Source: an uncultured Limosilactobacillus sp.
Lineage (GTDB): Bacteria > Bacillota > Bacilli > Lactobacillales > Lactobacillaceae
Length of the DNA stretch: 7,230 nucleotides
NCBI GenBank assembly: GCA_944326735.1
Contig: CALVFC010000074.1
Coordinates: forward strand, 1-7,230
Direction of reading: 5' to 3'
Shown: positions 1 through 5,872 of the stretch, piece after piece
Layout of the letters: each line of letters opens with the position of its first letter
Numbering within the stretch: the stretch's first letter is position 1
Notes under the pieces: generated by a model
Told to the model about the DNA's origin: nothing
Databases searched by the model: none
What the model saw: the letters and a program-made list of their open reading frames with translations, nothing else
Made by a program: the position numbers and the translations under genes

Positions 1-181
1 GATTAATTGGCCAGCCCAGTTAATTAACTTGATTGTCGACCAAGATGCGCAGTTAACGTTCGCTGGTGAAGGCCAGCCAGCAATTTACCGGGCCACCTTC
101 CCATTTAAGGCGCTCGGGTTAACCGATGAACGGCCATCTGCCAACTTAATCATTGGCGCCCAAATGCAAATTTTGAATTAA
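1..181 (+). CDS. C-terminal fragment of an unrecognised protein
   Basis: The first complete codon is at position 2 and the frame stays open for 59 codons to a TAA at 179-181. The visible C-terminus has alternating hydrophobic and polar stretches (INLIVDQDAQLTF, AIYRATFPFKALGLTDE, ANLIIGAQMQILN), which suggests a soluble beta-rich domain. There is no membrane segment, sortase motif or cysteine. The codon use matches the neighbouring genes. A strong hairpin begins four bases after the stop, so this is very probably the true 3' end of a real gene. I do not recognise the family from this fragment and assign no function. It converges on the NFACT gene on the other strand. The start lies outside the window. 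Confidence 0.7.
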   Translation, partial: INWPAQLINLIVDQDAQLTFAGEGQPAIYRATFPFKALGLTDERPSANLIIGAQMQILN

Positions 182-184
182 TTG

Positions 185-222
185 AAAAATGGACATGACA
201 GTTTTTTGCCATGTCCATTTTT
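185..222. terminator. Bidirectional rho-independent terminator
   Basis: A perfect 13-bp stem pairs 185-197 with 210-222 around a 12-base loop. The outer five pairs are A:T, so each strand's transcript ends its stem in a run of five U. It lies in the 45-bp gap between the stop of the left-edge gene (181) and the stop of the convergent NFACT gene (227), and can serve both transcripts. Confidence 0.88.
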
Positions 223-226
223 AGTT

Positions 227-1915
227 TTAGTTATTTAGTTTATGCGGCGTTACATATAACGTCTTCTGACCAGTAAAGGTCACAAATCCGGGTTTAGCAC
301 CACTCGGCTTATGAAGTCGCTTGACGGGCAAGTAATCGACGGGTACATTGTCGGAATTGCGTCCCTTGGAGTAGTAAGCCGCAAGTTGGGCTGCTTCCAG
401 GATCGTGTCATCACTGGGGTTCGTGTCACGAATAACAACGTGGGAGCCCGGAATGTCCTTGACGTGGAGCCAAATCTCGTTTTTGTTAGCAATCTTGAAA
501 CTCAACCGGTCGTTTTGGAGATTGTTTTTCCCAACCAGGACAAGTGTGCCATTGCTGGTGTGGAACTGTTCAGGCTTGCTGACCCGCACTTTGCGCCGCT
601 TCTTACTCTTCTGCCGCTTAACCTTGAGATAACCCTGTTCCTGCAACTCTAAGCGAATTTCCTGGATGTCAGAAGGGGAAGCCAGGTCAATCTGGGACTC
701 AATGTTCGACAGGTAGTCAATTTCTTGCTCAGTCAGCTTCTTCTGTTGGTTAACGTAGGCTACAGATGTCTTCAGCTTATCATACTTGGTAAAGTACTTT
801 TGGGCGTTCCGCGATGGCGTTAACTCTGGATCAAGCTTGATGGTGAGGGGGTTATTATTGTCGTAGTAGTTGTTCAATGTAACCTCAGTCATCCCCCGCT
901 TGACCTGATTCAAGTAGGTAGTTAAAATCTCACCCCGGATCCGGTAACGGTCCGCTTCTGCTGCGTCGTCAAGCTGCTGATTCAGCTTCTTGATCTTCCG
1001 CCGGTCCTTCTTTAGTTCGGTGTGCAAGACCCGTAACACTTGACCAGCCAGTTCCTTGGACCGATCCTGTTGGGCCTTGTTGGCGTAATAGGCATCGAGC
1101 AGGGCGGACAGGGTATCGTAGTGCTGTAATTTATCAGCCGCCATCCCCATTGGTGGAAATGCCGCAAATGCTGACTTTCCATTGTCCCGGGTGTAGATAA
1201 CGGGCTGGGGGTGTTCAAAGTTGTTCAGAAACTGGTGGTACGTGGTTGGCAGGTCGTCACTAGCGAGCAATTCTTGTGCTAGTTCCTTGGCTGAATCACG
1301 GCCGAGACCTTGGTAGGAAGCCTGCAGGCGTTTAGCTAATTCGTTGGGATCCTGCGTTTCCCGAATGAGGTCCGTGTAGATCTGGGTTGTCGGGGAGTCG
1401 TTGGCCTTGTCCTGCTTTGGTGGCATGACCCAGGTAGCCCCAGGAAGTAAGAGACGAACCCGGTTCTGGTCAGAGCCAACGTGCTTGATGGTATCGATAA
1501 TCTTGCTGGTTCGGTGATTAACGAGCGATACGTTACTGTGCCGCGCCATGATTTCACTGTACAGGTCAAGTTGTTGACTATCACCAAGCTCATCACGGGT
1601 GTTAAAGACCAACTTGACGATCCGGTCATTATCAATTTGTTCAATCGAATCAACGATTGCCCCTTCTAGGTACTTGCGCATTGTCATGGCAAAGTTTGTT
1701 GGGACTGCCGGATTCTGATAAGGAATCGTCGTAATTTGAATCCGCGGGTAGGTCGGATTAGCTGACAGTAATAATGAATAATTATGCCGGTGAGCACGGA
1801 TTGTGATAATTAATTCTACTGGGTAAGGTTGACTAACCTTGGCAACCCGGCCCGTTGCTAATGTTTGATTTAGTTCATGCACCATGGCATGAGTAAAGAA
1901 GCCATCGAATGCCAT
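227..1915 (-). CDS. rqcH: RqcH / NFACT-family ribosome quality control protein (FbpA/PavA-type)
   Basis: This is the bacterial homologue of eukaryotic Rqc2/NEMF. In the family, RqcH binds stalled 50S subunits carrying peptidyl-tRNA and recruits tRNA-Ala to add C-terminal alanine tails that mark the nascent chain for degradation. The same family is often named fibronectin-binding protein (FbpA/PavA) from older adhesion studies. Domains visible in the 562 residues: NFACT-N from residue 1 (start MAFDGFFTHAMV), with the D97-R98 pair at the position known to be needed for Ala-tailing; the family motif EIMARHSN at 121-128; a helical, probably helix-hairpin-helix stretch at about 190-220; charged coiled-coil segments at about 275-335 and 370-430, the latter followed by a lysine/arginine-rich linker; and a C-terminal NFACT-R domain at about 451-560 with IWLHVKDIPGSHV at 481-493. 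The length is normal for the family and the gene looks intact. The ATG at 1913-1915 is preceded by AAGGAGG seven bases away. There is no signal peptide. It is monocistronic, with its own promoter and a shared terminator. Confidence 0.95.
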   Translation of the reverse strand: MAFDGFFTHAMVHELNQTLATGRVAKVSQPYPVELIITIRAHRHNYSLLLSANPTYPRIQITTIPYQNPAVPTNFAMTMRKYLEGAIVDSIEQIDNDRIVKLVFNTRDELGDSQQLDLYSEIMARHSNVSLVNHRTSKIIDTIKHVGSDQNRVRLLLPGATWVMPPKQDKANDSPTTQIYTDLIRETQDPNELAKRLQASYQGLGRDSAKELAQELLASDDLPTTYHQFLNNFEHPQPVIYTRDNGKSAFAAFPPMGMAADKLQHYDTLSALLDAYYANKAQQDRSKELAGQVLRVLHTELKKDRRKIKKLNQQLDDAAEADRYRIRGEILTTYLNQVKRGMTEVTLNNYYDNNNPLTIKLDPELTPSRNAQKYFTKYDKLKTSVAYVNQQKKLTEQEIDYLSNIESQIDLASPSDIQEIRLELQEQGYLKVKRQKSKKRRKVRVSKPEQFHTSNGTLVLVGKNNLQNDRLSFKIANKNEIWLHVKDIPGSHVVIRDTNPSDDTILEAAQLAAYYSKGRNSDNVPVDYLPVKRLHKPSGAKPGFVTFTGQKTLYVTPHKLNN

Positions 1916-1961
1916 TAGAAAGCCTCCTTCAATTCTTTGAATAATGTGCGTAACGAGTAGT

Positions 1962-1991
1962 ATTATACCGTTAAAGAGACATCTTACGCAA
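1962..1991 (-). promoter_or_regulatory. Promoter of the rqcH-type gene
   Basis: Read on the - strand, a consensus -10 TATAAT (1962-1967) lies 18 bases from a -35-like TTGCGT (1986-1991). The predicted start near 1955 gives a leader of about 40 nucleotides that includes the ribosome binding site AAGGAGG at 1923-1929. The -10 is perfect; the -35 matches only at TTG. Confidence 0.65.
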
Positions 1992-2001
1992 TCTTTAGGA
2001 T

Positions 2002-2022
2002 CGATAAATGATTGGTTTATCG
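2002..2022. repeat. 7-bp inverted repeat in the rqcH-degV divergent region
   Basis: CGATAAA (2002-2008) and TTTATCG (2016-2022) form a perfect inverted repeat with a seven-base spacer. It overlaps the candidate -35 of the degV promoter (TTGGTT, 2012-2017), so it could be an operator. It is too AT-rich to rule out chance, and no U-run follows, so it is not a terminator. Confidence 0.35.
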
Positions 2023-2040
2023 TTAGCAGTGTGGTATCCT
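2012..2040 (+). promoter_or_regulatory. Candidate promoter of the degV operon
   Basis: TTGGTT (2012-2017) is separated by 17 bases from TATCCT (2035-2040). The match is moderate: 3/6 at -35 and 4/6 at -10. An alternative -10 is TAAAAT at 2054-2059, but it has no good -35 upstream. Either would give a leader of about 35 to 55 nucleotides before the degV start. Confidence 0.35.
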
Positions 2041-2066
2041 CTTTGTATTAATGTAAAATATAACTT

Positions 2067-2080
2067 AATTTGATCAAATT
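2067..2080. promoter_or_regulatory. Perfect 14-bp palindrome in the degV leader
   Basis: AATTTGATCAAATT reads the same on both strands. It lies just downstream of the candidate promoter elements and nine bases before the GGAG ribosome binding site, where a bound repressor would block transcription or early elongation. Its half-site TTTGA resembles the half-site I recall for FabT, the MarR-family fatty-acid regulator of Lactobacillales. That operator, however, has three extra central bases (TTTGA-nnn-TCAAA), so the identity of any binding protein is open. Confidence 0.4.
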
Positions 2081-2100
2081 TAAAACTCGGAGTTGATATG

Positions 2101-2979
2101 ATGAAAATTGCTGTTGTAACGGACAGCACCGCCTATCTAACACCTGAAGAGGCGGCGGCTAATAATATTCATGTTGTGCCAATTCCCGTAACCTTGGATG
2201 GCCAAACCTACCGTGAAGGGGTTGATATCTCAACCTCAGAATTTTACGACAAGATGGCCCAATCTGGCTCTTTCCCAACGACTGCTCAGACGCCAATTGG
2301 CCAATTAATGGAACTTTATCAGGGACTCGCTGACGAAGGCTACGACGCGGTTATCTCTATCCACCTGACGAAGGCTATTTCGGGATACCTGAACACTATT
2401 GAGCAACTTTCAATTCAAATGAGGGACGTTATTAAGATTGTTCCATTTGACTCGCATTTGACTGTTAAGATGATGGGTTACCTAGCCCTAGAAGCGGCAA
2501 AGTTAGCGAACAATGGGGATGACCTGGACGATATTTTGAAGAAAATCACCGAATACCGGGATACCTTCAATAACGTCTTTGTGGTTGATGACTTGCAAAA
2601 CCTTGTTCGTGGTGGCCGGCTATCCAACGCGGCAGCGTTCGTGGGCTCCATTTTGAAGATCAAGCCATTACTGACGATGAATACCCCAACACACGCAATT
2701 GAAGCATTCGAAAAGGTTCGTTCCATGAAGAAGGCCAAGTTGCGCTGTGAGCAAATCTTTGATGAAGATATTGCTAAGCTGAACTACCCAGTCCGCGCAA
2801 TGGTTGTGCACGCTGATGTGCTGGAAGCTGGCCAAAAGTGGCTTGATAAGCTCCAAGCAGATCATCCTGACATTCGCTTTGAACTGTCATACTTCGGTCC
2901 CGTTATTGGGACGCACTTGGGTAAGGGGGCTCTGGCCCTTGCCTGGATGCAGGATACGGAAAAGAAGCCGTTAGCATGA
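2101..2979 (+). CDS. DegV-family fatty-acid-binding protein (FakB type)
   Basis: DegV-fold proteins bind a fatty acid and, as FakB, present it to the kinase FakA, which makes acyl-phosphate for phospholipid synthesis in the cytoplasm. Visible family features (292-residue numbering): N-terminal KIAVVTDSTAYL; a PTTAQTP segment near 60-65, with a Thr at about 61 where the family binds the lipid carboxylate; SG at 94-95 in HLTKAISGYLNT; VVDDLQNLVRGGRLS near 161-175; and the C-terminal FGPVIGTHLGKGALALAW, with H272 where the family has its conserved His. The usual GPG after that His is GKG here. The length is typical. Two ATGs occur in a row at 2098 and 2101. I chose the second because GGAG (2089-2092) is eight bases from it but only five from the first, and family members start MKI; the difference is one residue. 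The stop overlaps the next gene by four bases. No FakA kinase gene is present in the window. The natural ligand and partner are unproved. Confidence 0.9.
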   Translation: MKIAVVTDSTAYLTPEEAAANNIHVVPIPVTLDGQTYREGVDISTSEFYDKMAQSGSFPTTAQTPIGQLMELYQGLADEGYDAVISIHLTKAISGYLNTIEQLSIQMRDVIKIVPFDSHLTVKMMGYLALEAAKLANNGDDLDDILKKITEYRDTFNNVFVVDDLQNLVRGGRLSNAAAFVGSILKIKPLLTMNTPTHAIEAFEKVRSMKKAKLRCEQIFDEDIAKLNYPVRAMVVHADVLEAGQKWLDKLQADHPDIRFELSYFGPVIGTHLGKGALALAWMQDTEKKPLA

Positions 2980-3593
2980 TGAATAAGCACCGTACCTTTC
3001 AGTCGATCGTCTGGCTGGTGTGCCTGGCATTACTTTTATTGCTCAGCCCACTTAACTTGAAGACGGTTTTGCCGACGGGCCTGTTCACTGCGCCGTTGAC
3101 GACGTTATTTGCGTTTGTCAGCTTATTTGTGCTGCCATGGTGGTCATCGCTAGCATTGCTCATTGTTGGTAACCTGGGGTTAATGCTTCTCCACACCAGT
3201 AATTGGGTACTGCTCATCACGATGGCTGTGGCATTATTAGTGGATGCTTGGATGATGGATTGGCATCGTTCGCCTAGTGAAAAGTATTCCCAATCCCAGT
3301 TAATTACGATTGGCCTTGTCACAGGAATTACCAGTTTGGTCTTACTTTTAATCCTGGCCTGGTTAACTGGGGTCGCTGTCCTCGGCAGTAACAGTGCCTT
3401 AAACGTCGTTCGCCTGGCGTTCCCAGTATCACTGTTGACGTGCCTCGTTTACGCACTATTAATTCCATTACTGGGGGCATTTCTCCTGTGGTTGCGGGAT
3501 AAGTTGTTCCCACCACAAACGGAAGAAAAGCAGGCGGGTTCAGTGGTAATCGACCTGAGTGACCACCAAGACGATAAAAAAGATGAGAAATAA
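2976..3593 (+). CDS. Six-helix integral membrane protein of unknown function, coupled to degV
   Basis: The 205-residue product is very hydrophobic. Likely membrane segments lie at about 9-26, 33-53, 57-73, 76-94, 109-136 and 142-174. A charged loop sits at 95-106, and the C-terminal tail (175-205) is soluble and mostly acidic (EEKQ, DLSDHQDDKKDEK). I see no catalytic motif, ATP-binding site or signal peptidase site, and I do not recognise the family. The size and helix count would fit a small permease-like or ECF substrate-binding subunit, but no signature supports that. The ATG at 2976 overlaps the degV stop (ATGATGA) and there is no clear ribosome binding site of its own, so translation is probably coupled to degV; a second ATG at 2979 is also possible. 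The gene ends inside a strong terminator hairpin. Confidence 0.8.
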   Translation: MMNKHRTFQSIVWLVCLALLLLLSPLNLKTVLPTGLFTAPLTTLFAFVSLFVLPWWSSLALLIVGNLGLMLLHTSNWVLLITMAVALLVDAWMMDWHRSPSEKYSQSQLITIGLVTGITSLVLLLILAWLTGVAVLGSNSALNVVRLAFPVSLLTCLVYALLIPLLGAFLLWLRDKLFPPQTEEKQAGSVVIDLSDHQDDKKDEK

Positions 3594-3636
3594 TAGAAAG
3601 AGGACTCGTTGATGGGCGAGTCCTCTTTCTATTATT
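3589..3636. terminator. Long perfect bidirectional terminator containing both flanking stop codons
   Basis: A perfect 20-bp stem pairs 3589-3608 with 3617-3636 around the eight-base loop TTGATGGG. The core is GAGGACTCG/CGAGTCCTC and the base is A/T-rich. The stop codon of the degV operon (TAA, 3591-3593) lies in the left arm and the stop codon of the convergent HD gene (3632-3634 on the - strand) lies in the right arm. Neither side has a classic uninterrupted U-run; the U-rich part is the outer stem. Confidence 0.9.
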
Positions 3637-4285
3637 GTTGACCGGTCCATTCGGCCTTAAATTCATCCACGTAATCAATCATGACCTGTTGACGGTGCCC
3701 AGCGAGGCGCTTGGCTGTATCCGTGAACAGCTTGTTTTTAATGTGGAAGAGCTTTTCGCTGAAGTGATTGATGATCGTTTCATGACTTAAGTCCCGGTAT
3801 TCTTGGCGGGTCATATTCGTACGCGGCTTAATCGCCGGATCATAGATCTTTTCGCCATGGGCACCACCGTAGTAAATCGCCCGCATGATCCCAATTGCGC
3901 CAATGGCATCTAGCCAATCAGCATCCCGAACTACTTGGGCGACTTTTGACAGCTCGACCTTACCATCGAGGGTGTGAGCAAATGAGATGTTGGAAATTGT
4001 GTCCATAATAACCTTGACTTGGTCCGCGGTGAAATCATTGTCCTGCAAAAAGTCAGCGACGTGTTGTTGGGCCACCTGGACATCAGCAACTAGTTTCTCG
4101 TCGATGGTGTCGTGGAGGTAGGCGGCCACGACCGGCAGGAAGGGGTCGAGATGTTCACCCTGGGCAATTTGCTTTGCCATTTTGACCACCCGCATGATAT
4201 GATCCATACCGTGACCAGTTTGATCGTTTGCAAGTTGGCTCTGGGTATATTGACGGACGACTTCAATTTGTTCTGCTGTAGTCAT
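3632..4285 (-). CDS. HD-domain metal-dependent phosphohydrolase (YpgQ/YedJ-like)
   Basis: HD-superfamily enzymes hydrolyse phosphate esters or nucleotides using metal ions held by an H...HD...D set. In the 217 residues these are H29 in GHGMDHIMRV, the H58-D59 pair in AAYLHDTIDE, and D121 in VVRDADWLDAIGAIGIMR. The last motif, together with a later YYGGAHGEKIYDP segment (138-150), is characteristic of the YpgQ/YedJ-like subgroup; B. subtilis YpgQ has been reported as a nucleotide pyrophosphohydrolase. The length fits that subgroup and no metal ligand is missing. The substrate here is not determined by sequence. The ATG (4283-4285) follows GGAG on the - strand with seven bases between. It is a single-gene unit with an extended -10 promoter, divergent from the glycosyltransferase, and its stop lies inside the shared terminator. 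Confidence 0.9.
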   Translation of the reverse strand: MTTAEQIEVVRQYTQSQLANDQTGHGMDHIMRVVKMAKQIAQGEHLDPFLPVVAAYLHDTIDEKLVADVQVAQQHVADFLQDNDFTADQVKVIMDTISNISFAHTLDGKVELSKVAQVVRDADWLDAIGAIGIMRAIYYGGAHGEKIYDPAIKPRTNMTRQEYRDLSHETIINHFSEKLFHIKNKLFTDTAKRLAGHRQQVMIDYVDEFKAEWTGQQ

Positions 4286-4304
4286 AATGATGCTCCATTT
4301 CGTT

Positions 4305-4310
4305 TATACT
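4305..4310 (+). promoter_or_regulatory. Candidate -10 of the GT8 gene, part of a mirrored promoter pair
   Basis: TATACT at 4305-4310 would start transcription near 4317 and give a leader of about 30 nucleotides containing GGGGGA (4334-4339), the ribosome binding site of the ATG at 4347. No convincing -35 lies 16-18 bases upstream. It forms the left arm of a dyad whose right arm is the -10 of the divergent HD gene. Confidence 0.45.
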
Positions 4311-4316
4311 ATTGTT

Positions 4317-4325
4317 AGTATATCA
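4317..4325 (-). promoter_or_regulatory. Extended -10 promoter of the HD-domain gene
   Basis: Read on the - strand, TGATATACT is an extended -10 (TGn followed by TATACT) with transcription expected to start near 4310. That leaves a leader of about 25 nucleotides carrying GGAG at 4293-4296. No good -35 is visible, which is common for extended -10 promoters. Confidence 0.55.
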
Positions 4326-4346
4326 AATGGGCTGGGGGATATTTTT

Positions 4347-5177
4347 ATGAATTTACTATTTGCCATTGATGACCGCTTTGTCAGTCAACTGGAGACAGTG
4401 CTATTATCAATTCACTTAAATACTAAAGAACGCGATATTGACTTCTATGTCTTGCAGAAAACACCACTGAAGAAAGAAGCAGAGCTCAAAGCCGTCGCGG
4501 ATGAGTTTGGCATGAATTACCACCGGGTGCTGGTTGATGAATCGTTATTCGACCACGCCCCAGTCACCGATCGTTATCCCACAACGATTTACTATCGGCT
4601 GTTGGCTCATCAGATGTTGCCAGAATCTATTCATAAGATTCTCTATTTGGATGCTGATCTGCTGTGTATTAATGACTTAGGCCAGCTGTACAACGCGGAC
4701 CTCACCGGCAAACTCTACGCTTCAGCTATTCACGCCAGTCTGACCAACACGACGGACGTGATCAATAAGATTCGTCTCCAGAACTTCTCTGCGGATGGTT
4801 ACTACAATTCAGGCGTCTTATTGATGAACCTCGACCTGATTCGGGAAAAAGTCAAGGCGGAGGATATTTTCGATTACATTCGGGAACATGTTCTTTTACT
4901 GCCTGATCAGGATGTCCTGAATGCCCTGTACGGTGACCAAATTAAGTCGGTGCCGGACCAGCTCTTTAACTTTGATACCCGTAACCTGGCAACGTACGCA
5001 ACAATTTCGTTTGGCGAGTGGACACTGGATTGGGTTATTAAGCACACGGTCATTTTGCATTATTGTGGTCGTGATAAGCCATGGTTGATTACCATGAACC
5101 ATGGTCGGTTAACGGCTTTGTATAAGCAGTACTTCCAGATGATGAAGCACATTGTCGAGCGGCTAACTCAAGACTAG
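4347..5177 (+). CDS. GT8-family glycosyltransferase (GspA-like)
   Basis: GT8 enzymes are retaining glycosyltransferases that move a sugar from a nucleotide-sugar donor; relatives include LPS glucosyl/galactosyltransferases, glycogenin and B. subtilis general stress protein GspA. In the 276 residues: N-terminal MNLLFAIDDRFVSQLETVLLSI is the family donor-binding beta strand and helix; LYLDADLLCINDL contains the metal-binding DAD at 102-104; YYNSGVLLMNL has NSG at 154-156; LPDQDVLNALY has PDQD at 186-189; and ILHYCGRDKPW at 237-246 is the C-terminal GT8 hallmark (HxxGxxKPW, with one extra spacing residue possible). There is no signal peptide or membrane helix, so it is cytosolic or membrane-peripheral. 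An in-frame ATG at 4287 would add 20 residues that overlap the promoter and look unlike the family; GGGGGA eight bases before 4347 supports the later start. No polysaccharide cluster surrounds it, so the acceptor is unknown. Confidence 0.92.
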   Translation: MNLLFAIDDRFVSQLETVLLSIHLNTKERDIDFYVLQKTPLKKEAELKAVADEFGMNYHRVLVDESLFDHAPVTDRYPTTIYYRLLAHQMLPESIHKILYLDADLLCINDLGQLYNADLTGKLYASAIHASLTNTTDVINKIRLQNFSADGYYNSGVLLMNLDLIREKVKAEDIFDYIREHVLLLPDQDVLNALYGDQIKSVPDQLFNFDTRNLATYATISFGEWTLDWVIKHTVILHYCGRDKPWLITMNHGRLTALYKQYFQMMKHIVERLTQD

Positions 5178-5204
5178 TTAATAATCATTACTTAGGAAAT
5201 GCGC

Positions 5205-5210
5205 TATAAT
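5205..5210 (+). promoter_or_regulatory. Candidate upstream -10 for the first GNAT gene
   Basis: GCGCTATAATACT contains a perfect TATAAT 28 bases after the GT8 stop. No recognisable -35 is present at 17 bases (TAATCA), so strength is uncertain. If used, it gives a long leader of about 105 nucleotides before the ATG at 5321. Confidence 0.4.
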
Positions 5211-5234
5211 ACTGGCGAGTAAAAAATACTTAAT

Positions 5235-5261
5235 AAAGTGTTGAATTTGGGCGCACTTTTT
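5235..5261 (+). terminator. Weak hairpin after the GT8 gene
   Basis: AAAGTG (5235-5240) pairs with CACTTT (5254-5259) around a 13-base loop, followed by TT then GATAAATT. The stem is only six pairs with three G:C, so it is at best a leaky terminator or a leader structure of the following gene. Confidence 0.2.
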
Positions 5262-5269
5262 GATAAATT
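5241..5269 (+). promoter_or_regulatory. Alternative promoter proximal to the first GNAT gene
   Basis: TTGAAT (5241-5246) and TAAATT (5264-5269) are 17 bases apart and each matches the consensus at four of six positions. Initiation near 5276 would give a leader of about 45 nucleotides. An 8-bp inverted repeat, TTTGATAA (5259-5266) and TTATCAAA (5291-5298), brackets the expected start site. Confidence 0.3.
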
Positions 5270-5320
5270 ATTTAAGTTATCTTGTTTCACTTATCAAATG
5301 TAAGAAAGGTCGGGAGAGAT

Positions 5321-5860
5321 ATGCAATTACGGAAAGCAACCTTAAATGATTTGGACACTGTTATGGACATTCTTCGTGATGGTCGAAACCAATTGGCAGA
5401 ACAAGGAATTGACCAATGGCAAGGGGACTATCCGAACGAAGAACATATCAAGGAAGATATCCAACATGGCTGGGCCTACTTGGTTGAATCCGACGATGAA
5501 GAAACCGTTGGGGCCTTAGCAATTGTGGACGCTCCGGATCATTCCTATGATGAATTAGACGGCAAGTGGTTATTAGATACCCAGAACTACCAGGTTATTC
5601 ACCGGGTAGCGATCCACTCTAACCATGCCGGTAAGGGTTACGCTTCACAATTATTTGTTAGTGTAATTGACTACATTAAGAACAACCGCAAGGACATTCA
5701 GTCACTGCGGATTGACACGCATGAGAACAACAAGATCATGCAACACTTAATCACTAAGCATGGCTTCCAGAAGGTTGGCGAGCTCCATGGGGTTTACCGT
5801 CCAGAAGAAGAATCCTATGTTTACGAACTTATCACCCATCCAGAAGCCGATGAAAATTAG
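5321..5860 (+). CDS. GNAT-family N-acetyltransferase
   Basis: The 179 residues form a single GNAT domain that would transfer acetyl from acetyl-CoA to an amine. The opening MQLRKATLNDLDTVMDIL is the usual first strand and helix; IDQWQGDYPN at 30-39 is a conserved-looking segment common in GNATs of this size from Lactobacillales; the central strand plus motif A is VIHRVAIHSNHAGKGYASQLF at about 92-112, with the pyrophosphate-binding loop HAGKGYA; and IDTHENNKIMQHLITKHGFQKVGE at 131-154 is the typical C-terminal part. The first position of the R/Q-x-x-G-x-G loop is Asn here. The substrate cannot be read from sequence. The reading frame extends back to a TTG at 5282, but the ATG at 5321 has GGGAG at 5312-5316 and AAGG slightly upstream, and matches the natural GNAT start. 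It follows the GT8 gene in tandem after 143 bp and probably has its own promoter. A strong terminator follows. Confidence 0.9.
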   Translation: MQLRKATLNDLDTVMDILRDGRNQLAEQGIDQWQGDYPNEEHIKEDIQHGWAYLVESDDEETVGALAIVDAPDHSYDELDGKWLLDTQNYQVIHRVAIHSNHAGKGYASQLFVSVIDYIKNNRKDIQSLRIDTHENNKIMQHLITKHGFQKVGELHGVYRPEEESYVYELITHPEADEN

Positions 5861-5872
5861 TTAAAATGAAAT

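Noticed and set aside
116..130. The 15-base string GGGTTAACCGATGAA occurs here and again at 6860-6874 in azlC, both encoding Gly-Leu-Thr-Asp-Glu.
   Set aside because: Same codons for a short peptide in a genome with strong codon preference; nothing flanking is shared, so it is not evidence of a repeat element.
280..1669. Several open frames of 60-110 codons overlap the NFACT gene on both strands.
   Set aside because: They lack ribosome binding sites, have implausible compositions and lie wholly within a well-supported gene.
2999..3678. Opposite-strand open frames across the membrane protein gene, including one that crosses the terminator.
   Set aside because: The hydrophobic + strand product and its overlap with degV are convincing; the antisense frames have no start signals and one runs through a strong hairpin.
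4287..4346. Upstream in-frame ATG that would lengthen the GT8 protein by 20 residues.
   Set aside because: It would require translation through both promoter boxes, has no ribosome binding site, and GT8 proteins start at the strand encoded from 4347.
5259..5298. TTTGATAA/TTATCAAA repeat before the GNAT gene as a second copy of the degV-leader operator.
   Set aside because: The arms are 24 bases apart and AT-rich; spacing and arrangement differ from the compact palindrome at 2067-2080.
5282..5320. TTG start that would add 13 residues to the first GNAT protein.
   Set aside because: No ribosome binding site before it, while the ATG at 5321 has one and matches the usual GNAT N-terminus.
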